Shown: positions 1 to 6,676 of the stretch, one piece after another
Position numbering within the stretch: position 1 is the first letter of the stretch
Layout of the letters: each line of letters opens with the position of its first letter
Assembly (NCBI GenBank): GCA_018398765.1
Contig: JAHBMJ010003159.1
Coordinates: 1 to 12,443 of the forward strand
Direction: 5' to 3'
DNA from: Chromera velia
Taxonomy: Eukaryota; Sar; Chromeraceae
DNA length: 12,443 nt
The notes under the pieces: model-generated
Database searches by the model: none
The model's input: the letters and a program-made list of their open reading frames with translations, nothing else
Told to the model about the DNA's origin: nothing
Translations under genes and position numbers: made by a program

Positions 1-31
1 CCCCCCCCCCCCCCCCCTCTCTCTCTCCGTA
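1..31. repeat. Poly-C tract plus (CT)n at window edge
   Basis: Seventeen C residues are followed by a short CT microsatellite. It lies in what would be the second or a later intron of the PDI-like gene. No further thioredoxin-like exon (for example the usual 'AKVDCT' strand) could be found between here and position 281, so the rest of that gene is outside the window. Confidence 0.8.
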
Positions 32-281
32 TCTAACAGTCGGTCTCTCGCTTTTCCTCCCTCCTGAGCAACTCTATGACGTTTTCACAAGCAAATGAAG
101 AAAAGAAATTGCTGCAAAGAGCCATGGACCGACCCGGAGGACTTCAGGTCTCGGATCCCTCAAACAGGCATGCATACACAGAGCACAGAGGCAGACACGA
201 CCGATCCATCGACGAATTCCCGGCGAGCGGACACACAAGTATTCATATTCCACATTCAGTTAACCCCCTCACCCCACCCAC

Positions 282-1028
282 CTCTGGTCGCCTGTCGCGC
301 CAGCTCGTCCCACGCAGGAGCCATTTTCTGGCAGTGACCGCACCACTGCGTTCACAAACAGAATTAAGCGGCATTCATTTTTTCCTCATCATTCATGACT
401 ATTGATCCCAAGTTGGTCTTTTGGCGAGAATGCGATACATTAGTGTGGGGCAGTGCCTTGTCATGATCATATTGTTATTCTTTCTGCTTCATCTATACTG
501 TCGCGGTCAAAAACGAGTCAGGCAAACAGCAAAGAAGACAGTCAACCAGCAGATTTGTATCCTTCTGCCAAAAACCTTTTGAGGACCCCATCTTTCTGTG
601 GTGCATCAGAGAAGGAACGCGCAAGCGCGCTCATACAATGCAGAGAGATCATTGCGCATCAGAAGAACGCGTGGGTACAGTGGTGTCGGAGTGTCTTCAG
701 GAAGGGGATAGGGATAGGGATAGTGAGGAGGTGCCGTCTGCAGGCATATGCAGGACTGCTGAACTTCTTCCCGGACGAGCAAGGAATGCAAGCAATTGTG
801 TGCCTCGGATACCGTCAGATCCTCTATCTTATCCTTTCTACGTGCGGCACTCTTCGGGACCTGGTAGTGTGCAAGACTTACAGGTGCAAAGAATTTAATG
901 AACCAAAAGTCTTCTGCCGTCTCCTCTCTGTAGTCGTCGCTCGTCAGCTTCCGGACGGCACTCCACGTCTCTCCCCTGGCCAGAAACGCCTGGAGAAAGA
1001 CAAAAAACAGGACAATACTCTGGAGCAT
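282..1028 (-). CDS. Thioredoxin/PDI-family ER protein, 5' part only (two exons)
   Basis: Exon 1 is 1028-882 and exon 2 is 345-282; the gene runs off the left edge. Exon 1 starts at an ATG in good context (ACC before it) and encodes 49 residues: a hydrophobic signal peptide (MLQSIVLFFVFLQAFLARG) and then the start of a thioredoxin fold (VRKLTSDDY...WFIKFFAP). It ends at a strong GTAAGT donor in phase 0. After a 536-base intron, exon 2 follows an AG acceptor and continues WCGHCQKMAPAWDELARQAT, so the joined protein reads FFAP-WCGHC, the classical PDI active site. By family knowledge this CxxC pair oxidises or isomerises disulfides in the ER. The short spacer between signal and CxxC fits a PDI 'a' domain or a TMX-like protein; the subfamily cannot be told from about 70 residues. 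The exon 2 donor is ambiguous: GT at 281, 277 or 272. Confidence 0.85.
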
Positions 1029-1398
1029 GGTGCGGCAATTCCGTCAGAGACTCCTTCCGACTCAGGCGCTGCAGTTATGCCTGTAGATATGTCCCCTGGT
1101 CGATACGGAGACACTCGGTCGCAAAAAATTGAGATGAATTCCGAAAAGCATACGTCCTATTTGCTGCTCGGTTAGAAAATCAGCAGAACAAAAGACAGGA
1201 TGCGACCTCACGGTGACCGGCGTGTATAAACATGTGTAAACCAACATCGATATGTTGTTTTCTACTGGACGATTTCATCCGTCTACCCATGTCTACCCAT
1301 GTCTACCCATTATCTACCCGCACTATTTCAATTTCCCCTCCCTCCCTTTACGCGAGTGGGCGCGCACTGCGCGCCGACGTTGCGTGGTGGGTACTCCC
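1029..1398. other. Upstream region of the PDI-like gene, no gene seen
   Basis: This stretch should hold the 5' UTR and promoter of the minus-strand PDI-like gene. No convincing coding frame was found. The only clear structure is a 10-bp tandem repeat at 1281-1320. Core promoter elements could not be assigned with confidence. Confidence 0.4.
1281..1320. repeat. 10-bp tandem repeat, three perfect copies plus one degenerate
   Basis: The unit GTCTACCCAT is repeated head to tail three times (1281-1310) and followed by a variant TATCTACCCG. Confidence 0.9.
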
Positions 1399-2151
1399 GG
1401 TCCGGCGAGGCGTGGACTTTAGTTAGTTTAGTTCTTTAGTTAGTTCATATTTCCCCAGAAAACTGAACTAACTAACTAAATTGTGAACTAAACTAGTATA
1501 AACTAGTTACATGTGGATCACTCATTGTCTGATTCCGAGTCAAGGAGCGCCCGTCGAATGCGTTAGATGCGTCTTCGGAGACTTTTCTCTGCATGAGAGG
1601 CTTTGAGTCACTTTCGATCTGAATAACAGCAGCGGGAAGACTTCGTACTGCTAGGTGCTACGCGTGAAGAACGACTCTCTGAGCGATAGGCACGGGCTTT
1701 TGCACTAGCAGTGACTAGCTTTTGGGGCTGCAACCCACAGATCGACGTTGCTGACGGGCTGGAAAAATGTGATCCCCTCGTGCTTCTTGATTAGCAAGCA
1801 TATCGGCAAGATTCGACAAGCTTGGCCGAAAGGTCCTGGACTTCATCTGCCAGCTTATTCCCAGACTGAAGGTCATCACGGTGACATCACCTTCAAAAAT
1901 ATCCTTCCTTCGGGTCTTTTCTCTCTGGTCGGCTTCTATCTCTGGTCGGCTTCTATCTCTGGTCTATAGCAATGATATCAAGCATCATGATACTGGGGGG
2001 GAAGGAGGGTGCAAAGGCTAATCAAATCGTAAGGTCAAACTAGGTTAAACTAGGTTAAAACTGTTTAGTACTGTTTAGTTAGTTTAGTTAGTTAGTCAGT
2101 TTTTTATAAGGTAACAAACTAAACTACTAACTAAAGTCTACGCCTAGGTCC
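1399..2151. mobile_element. Foldback/MITE-like element with inverted, hairpin-forming ends
   Basis: The left end (AGGCGTGGACTTTAGTTAG from 1408) and the reverse complement of the right end (AGGCGTAGACTTTAGTTAG, ending at 2146) match at 18 of 19 positions. Both ends continue into long runs of TTTAGTTAG/CTAACTAAA. Each end can also fold on itself: at the left, AGTTTAGTTC...TTAGTTAGTTC pairs with GAACTAACTAACTAAA...GAACTAAACT (about 1424-1495); at the right, TTTAGTTAGTTTAGTTAG pairs with AAACTAAACTACTAACTAAAG (about 2075-2136). GGTCC occurs just outside both ends (1399-1403 and 2147-2151). It may be a 5-bp target duplication, but the geometry is not symmetric, so I leave that open. The 500-base core holds short open frames without a recognisable family and no transposase. 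The sequence shows a non-autonomous element; the superfamily is unknown. Confidence 0.6.
1922..1966. repeat. 17-bp tandem repeat (about 2.5 copies)
   Basis: The unit TCTCTGGTCGGCTTCTA occurs twice in tandem and then partially a third time, inside the core of the foldback element. Confidence 0.85.
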
Positions 2152-2783
2152 AGCATTGAAAGGGGGACACAGATAAAAGTTCTTATCCTAAAAAAAATGT
2201 CCTTCGAGCCTAGTATTGTGAGCAGTGCATAGCACTGCATACCACGATACTTTTTCACGCTCCTCTTTTTATGACATTATTACTCAGAGAGACGGGGAAC
2301 CCATGCACCAAGACATTTGTTATGCAATACGCAGATGCTCATAGTAGTTCATAGCAAGGAGATTGAATTATATGATTCAAGATGACTCAAGTGAGGTTAA
2401 GTTTCGAAGGAAAATAACATTGAAAAAGCTTTATGCAAAGTTTATACATGCGTGGGCCATCTTATAAAGGATATTTTTATGTGTCATTTACTAGGTCGTT
2501 TAGTTGGGCCCGAATGGCAACTATGTACACACAACTACGTATATGGAACTCAAGATATACCTAGAAATATACATAATTCATAATTAACGTATATGTTGCA
2601 ACAACAAATCCTGTAATCCAGGAAGGCCTAGCGTGAAACGAATCAATCAATCAATCAATTCGAGGTATTAATCTTCTGTGTATATATAGGATACTAGATG
2701 AGATAACATTTATATATCATTTCATATATCTGAATAAAGTATTACACAGTTACAGTTCTCCATATATTTTTTTGCACATAGTT
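2152..2783. other. AT-rich intergenic stretch, nothing recognised
   Basis: No coding frame, RNA gene or paired repeat was found. The only simple repeat is (AATC)n at 2641-2659. Base composition is clearly more AT-rich than the exons of the two genes. Confidence 0.5.
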
Positions 2784-2790
2784 GCTTAAA
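2784..2790. repeat. LINE target-site duplication, 3' copy (GCTTAAA)
   Basis: This matches 3231-3237 exactly and directly borders the (ATC)n tail. The repeated 7-mer contains TTAA. Confidence 0.7.
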
Positions 2791-3230
2791 TGATGATGAT
2801 GATGATGATGATTGAGGGTTAAATCCTAGATTTAGCGACGCCAAATCCCAAGCCACTAGCAAGGCTTTGAGGACAACCCAGAACACACATTTATGGGGGG
2901 GGGGGATGAGGAAGCCTGCATGCCAATCGGATCGATTCGCCTCAACTTGCCTTATCGACAGAATGGACCGTCTTGAGACAGTTGGCTATAGCTTTAGAAC
3001 CGCTTCTAGGCAGAATTGTATACAACAGCAACACCATATCTTTCATTTTTTTCTCATTATCAGAAGTGCCCCTCCCGGTTGCACCTGCAACGCGTTGTGC
3101 GATCTGTATTCTTATGTCAATGGGTGCTTTCTGCTTCGCAATTTCGTACAGTTCTTTCAGCCTATTCCGTTCCCTTTCTGTGTCTTTACATTCCGTCAGA
3201 ACATGAACCTCATCAATATAACCTCTAAAA
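2791..3230 (-). mobile_element. 5'-truncated non-LTR retrotransposon (LINE) copy
   Basis: This 440-bp insertion runs 5' to 3' on the minus strand. It has the three marks of target-primed reverse transcription. First, it is flanked by a perfect 7-bp direct repeat, GCTTAAA, at 2784-2790 and 3231-3237. Second, its 3' end is a (ATC)n microsatellite tail (about 2791-2812, read as TGATGATG on the plus strand). Third, it is truncated at its 5' end, so that only the end of an ORF and a 3' UTR of about 130 bases remain. The UTR holds a run of ten G/C at about 2895-2904. The remaining ORF has a HxxxxC pattern typical of the region after reverse transcriptase in LINE proteins. The LINE clade cannot be named from this piece. 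Confidence 0.75.
2942..3229 (-). pseudogene. C-terminal fragment of a LINE ORF (RT-protein tail)
   Basis: An uninterrupted frame of 95 codons begins exactly at the 5' truncation point of the LINE and ends at a TGA (2942-2944). It has no start codon of its own. The protein begins FRGYIDEVHVLTECKDTERE. The segment E-V-H-V-L-T-E-C followed by E-R-E-R-N-R-L matches the usual 'xEHxLxxCPxYxxERxxL' zinc-ligand motif downstream of reverse transcriptase in many non-LTR elements (family knowledge). No RT catalytic motif is present, because that part is missing. The frame has no internal stops, so the insertion may be fairly young. Confidence 0.6.
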
Positions 3231-3237
3231 GCTTAAA
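3231..3237. repeat. LINE target-site duplication, 5' copy (GCTTAAA)
   Basis: This is the perfect partner of 2784-2790 and borders the truncated 5' end of the LINE. It lies 9 bases from the TTAA of the neighbouring DNA transposon. Confidence 0.7.
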
Positions 3238-3250
3238 ACGGTAAATTTAA

Positions 3251-3430
3251 ATACCGAATACAGTTATTTAGGGGTTAAAAACGTATACTGTGCTATTAGG
3301 AGTGACAAACTTAGTTTGGTTACCAAGGCGGCCGTTACGCCGCTCGGTAACCATTTTTATGGTTACGGTAATCCTGCAGAGTCACATTGATTACCGTTGT
3401 TTCAGTAACTAAAACAGTGGTAATCGTTCT
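3251..3430 (+). repeat. Left terminal inverted repeat of the TTAA element
   Basis: This pairs with 4465-4618. It contains several copies of GGTTACC, GGTAACC, GATTACC and GGTAATC motifs (near 3319, 3346, 3360, 3389 and 3419), a subterminal cluster of the kind transposases often bind. Confidence 0.65.
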
Positions 3431-3708
3431 TTTAAGTAAAACAAATTAGTAGGTACATCAAGTACCAAAGATAGATTTATTGTAAAATCCTTTTATGTCT
3501 AAAAATGAATGAATGAATGAAGTTGGCTTTGCTAGAGTGGAGCCGTGCTCTCAGCAGCCCATGTTCATGCCAGAGATTGTCAATCACTCAACTCTAGAGA
3601 TAAAGCTAAACGCGAGATCCCCTGAAGTGCTCGCTTGGTGAGCTCATGAGCAGCATACGCATTGGAGGTGGCAATAGAAGACTCGAACAGAAGAAGAAAA
3701 GGTCGCGT

Positions 3709-4293
3709 TCACACAGAAACAGGCATGCACAGTGAGTAACAAAGATCGCAAACGGCTCTGCATGCTTTATATGGATCGACTTGTAAAGCTGAAAGCAGCA
3801 TCTTCCTCGCTTCTGTTTTAGCTACATCCGATCCCTCAATTCCTTCTCTCTGAATCCTTTGCTTCACTTTCTTTCCCTCTACCACTTTGTTTAGTTTATT
3901 TCTTGCTTCTACCTAATTGGAGCATACTGAAAGCCAGTACCAGAGATCATCAATTTTTCTTCTATTTGAACAACCCTCTGCCAGACAAAACACCTCTCCC
4001 GGAGAGTTGGCCCCCCCCGTCAGACCCTTCTGATTTAGTGTCAATGCCCTTAGGAGTGGCTCAATCTTTTTACATAAGGCACTTCTCGGCAGACAGGATA
4101 TCCGTATCTTGGGGCTATTCTTTGAAGACAAAAGAAATAGAGAAGAACGTGAAGAAGACGGAAGAGCTCTCTGTAGTCCTAATAAAGAGGCAGACAGGGG
4201 GAAGTTGCCCCTATCTTCCCTGTCTCCCCTTTTCATGCATTCCATTCCCCAGGCATCCTTAATTTCGGTAGAAACAAACAAATTCCCCTTCAT
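3709..4293 (-). pseudogene. Unrecognised 195-codon frame inside the TTAA element, one in-frame TAG
   Basis: The frame opens with an ATG at 4293, runs 126 codons to a TAG (3913-3915), then continues in the same frame for 67 more codons to a TGA (3709-3711). The part before the TAG ends ...EGCSNRRKIDDLWYWLSV. The part after it is rich in K, E and R (KVVEGKKVKQRIQREG) and ends in a cysteine-rich segment, ACRAVCDLCYSLC. The charged helical stretch and the Cys cluster look like real protein rather than chance, and they continue in frame across the stop, which suggests a coding sequence with a single nonsense mutation. I do not recognise the family. A transposon accessory protein, a transposase C-terminal remnant or a captured host exon are all possible. 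The TAG could also be removed by splicing, but no good intron was seen. Confidence 0.4.
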
Positions 4294-4464
4294 GTGTAGT
4301 ATGTGTAAGTTAAAGTTAAGTTCTTGATATTATAGAAACAACTTAGACAAAAAAAGTTTAAAAATGATCTGTTTTACGTCGTACTATACTCGTACACAGT
4401 TTTTAAAGATGCGTTTCTCCTATATTAGATCTCGATGCAACACATTTATGGGCAGATATAGCCA

Positions 4465-4618
4465 GATTACCGCGGTAGTGGTAATCCCCTCAGACCCCCC
4501 TAGTTACAAAGTTTTAGTTACCAATTTGATGGTAACCAAAAGCTTTCTAAAAAGGGCCGGTGGTTACTCCTAACAGCACAATGTACAAAAACGACTGGTT
4601 ATAACCGGTATGCGGTAT
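4465..4618 (-). repeat. Right terminal inverted repeat of the TTAA element
   Basis: The reverse complement starts ATACCGCATACCGGTTAT and shares TGTGCTGTTAGGAGT with the left end. It carries the same motif family (GATTACCGCGG, GGTAATCC, AGTTACC, GGTAACC, GGTTACT). Confidence 0.65.
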
Positions 4619-4622
4619 TTAA

Positions 4623-5660
4623 CAACTCTACTGCCAATTAGATTACTTTAAATATAATTAAGATATTGAATTCATATATATGATTTACTCCGAATTTAGA
4701 TTTCTCCTAGAATTTCTCTCACCCAAAAAATTTAGTTGTAACTGTAGTAAGTTGTGGATTGAGTCCTAGGACCTAGATGATAGGCTAGATAGCGTTTATA
4801 ATCGAGTGTCAAATCATTCAAACGAGGTTTGAATACTGTGTAGTTTGAATATGTGTGTTTGAATAGTAGTCTCAGCTAGTCTGCACATCTAGCTGCACAC
4901 GCAATTTGATGCAAACAAAAAGAACTAGAAAAAGAAAATATATGTGTGGGTTTCATTGTGACAGGCTTTTGCTGAAAACGCGAGACCGTCGCGAGTCTAG
5001 TCGCAAGTTGCTTTGGACAGTCTGGAACTGTAAATTCGGAGGCAACTAGAGGCAATGCAAATCATTGCAGTATGAATTGATGCCTTGCTCTACCTTGCTC
5101 TAGAGCAGTGAGCGCACTCTTGCTAATAGAAGGCAGTGAGTTGTGAGCACAGGAGAAAGTAGTGAGTGGAGGATTGTTGCAAGCATGCAGCAGAACGACT
5201 TGGTCTTCTTTTGTCTCACCTTGTGGCCGGAATGTTTCATCCGAGTGAGAAATCGGTGCAAAAGATCGACAAACAGACAATGTGGGTTGCTAACAGACAC
5301 GGTCGGTTGCTGCAAGCTTGTCTCCTTTTCTCTGCGTGTCTCGATCGCTGGTTTTTTCAGACAAATTCCGTCCCTTCTTTGTCCTCCAACATCCTTCCCT
5401 TCCCTTCAGCGACCCCTTGCCCCAATGCGTCCGTGGAAGTACGGAGAGATGTCGAAGGAGAAGCAAGAAACGGAACAAGGCGCACTCTCGATCGAATCTG
5501 TCTGAGGGGGGTGCCTTCTAGCTCTGTCTCTCTTTCCTCTCGCACGAGGGAAACAGACTGTCCAGATCTCGCGGTCCAGCAAAAAGAAAGCAAAACCATC
5601 TCACACATACAAAACACAGGTGTACCAAACAGGGCTTGACCCCTCCCCAACCTATCCGAT
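4623..5660. other. Intergenic, no supported gene
   Basis: The left part (to about 5050) is AT-rich, with a loosely repeated GTTTGAAT motif at 4826-4866. The right part (5060-5640) has many overlapping open frames on both strands. They start at non-ATG codons, show no recognisable domain, and none is preferred over the others. No RNA gene was recognised. Confidence 0.45.
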
Positions 5661-5683
5661 CCCCCCCCCCCCCCCCCCCCCNC
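5661..5683. repeat. Poly-C tract with one undetermined base (N at 5682)
   Basis: A run of 21 C residues is followed by N and C. The N marks an unresolved base or a collapsed homopolymer, so the length here is unreliable. Confidence 0.9.
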
Positions 5684-5742
5684 GTGTGTGTGTGTGTCTG
5701 TGTGTGTGCGTTTGTGCGCGCTTGTGTGTGTGTGTGTGTGTG
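5684..5742. repeat. (TG)n microsatellite with interruptions
   Basis: TG dinucleotides run from 5684 to 5742, interrupted by CTG, CG and TT variants. The tract directly abuts the poly-C/N run. Confidence 0.9.
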
Positions 5743-6615
5743 TTGAATTCATGTCAGAGGCTTTGCCCGCCACTCCACTGACAGTCGATATATCGATAAA
5801 TGGAAGTAAGGACAGAAGCGTGGGAGCAGAGATGATGCGCTGACCGATCGATGCGCATTCACTGACCCAGGCTTCGATCGTCGTTTCTTTTCCTTGTGTC
5901 GCCTTTCTCTACGGTTCTCTCCTTCCTGTCCTCTTCTCTTCCCTTCTCTGCTCCTGCTTGCCGCAGTCCCTTTCCAGATCTGCCCGCTGGTTGCAAAAGT
6001 GTGCGTATACTGCTGATACAAAGCAATGCGAAACGAGGCAAAGAAAAAGAAAACGCCGGAGAGGAAGGTCGCAATTGCAGATCACCCCCCCAAAACCTCT
6101 CTGTTGCTTGATACCGTCGATGCCCCCATCCCGTCCTCAGAAAAAGTATTTTGGCGACCGGCCCGTGGGCATACAAGGAAAGGACCCGGCCGACCCTTCG
6201 ATCAGATCCATTGCGCGCACCTGCAGACAGCAGGCATGAAGACGAGATCAGACACAATACTTTGGGAGAAACCAGCAAGCAGACGTAAGCAGATGACCAA
6301 ACTGGCCGTGTCATCTCGTCACTTTGTTCTGTGTCAGTTCCTTCGATTTCCTTTTCGCTCGGAATGGCAGACACAGACAGTCAGACCTCAGAAAGGAAAA
6401 ACGGTCAGACACGGACATACACGCGCGCAGACAGAGAGAGCGGGGGAGGGGGGGGGCAAGACGGCAGTAAGAAAACGAACCAGGATCACAAGCAAAAGCA
6501 CAGCAGAGATACGCGCTGTTTGATTCTGAAGACCACAAAAAAGGAGAGATAGAGAAAAGGTGTTGATCGCTCGAACCGACCTGTCCCTTCCTTCTCTTCA
6601 CCCGTTCGTCTCTTC
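5743..6615. other. Region 3' of the GT31 gene, no gene supported
   Basis: On the minus strand this follows the GT31 stop codon and should hold its 3' UTR. A 171-codon minus-strand open frame (5859-6374) shows only low-complexity R/E/K and S/L text and no domain. A G-run lies at about 6446-6456. No AATAAA hexamer was noticed on the minus strand. Confidence 0.4.
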
Positions 6616-6676
6616 TCAGTAGAACTGGGAGTAGAGGGTGTACATCAGATTCGCAACGTAGTGAAGCGTCACGTAC
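6616..6676 (-). CDS. GT31 gene exon 6: C-terminal HYV motif and stop
   Basis: This 61-base exon follows GTGAATGCAG. One base completes codon 446, and the rest encodes YVTLHYVANLMYTLYSQFY and TGA. The TLHYV segment corresponds to the SFHYV motif near the C-terminus of C1GalT-type enzymes. Confidence 0.75.

Larger units (their letters stand above)
3251..4618. mobile_element. TTAA-flanked DNA transposon with long terminal inverted repeats
   Basis: TTAA stands immediately outside both ends (3247-3250 and 4619-4622). The element begins ATACCGAATAC and, read from the other end, ATACCGCATACCGG. The inverted similarity continues inward (TGTGCTATTAGGAGT against TGTGCTGTTAGGAGT) and more loosely to about 3430 and 4465. 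A TTAA duplication is the hallmark of the piggyBac superfamily (family knowledge), but the termini here do not start with the usual CCC/CCY, so this is piggyBac-like at most. No full transposase is visible. The interior carries a broken 195-codon minus-strand frame and a (TGAA)n tract at 3504-3521. It is probably non-autonomous or decayed. Confidence 0.7.

Noticed and set aside
453-1175. 240-codon plus-strand open frame
   Set aside because: It starts at GTG, lies antisense to exon 1 and intron 1 of the PDI-like gene, and has no recognisable domain. The minus-strand reading is supported by the signal peptide, GTAAGT donor and WCGHC continuation.
1748-1969. Short open frames on both strands in the core of the foldback element
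   Set aside because: Several frames are open at once on both strands, and none resembles a known transposase or other family, so no coding call is justified.
3903-4262. 119-codon plus-strand open frame inside the TTAA element
   Set aside because: It is antisense to the minus-strand frame, which is longer when the in-frame TAG is ignored and has more protein-like composition. No domain was recognised.
5166-5639. 157-codon plus-strand open frame
   Set aside because: It starts at GTG, several other frames overlap it, it has no domain, and its composition is like surrounding non-coding DNA.
5859-6374. 171-codon minus-strand open frame downstream of the GT31 gene
   Set aside because: It is low-complexity without domains and lies in the expected 3' UTR/intergenic region; chance in GC-rich sequence is more likely.
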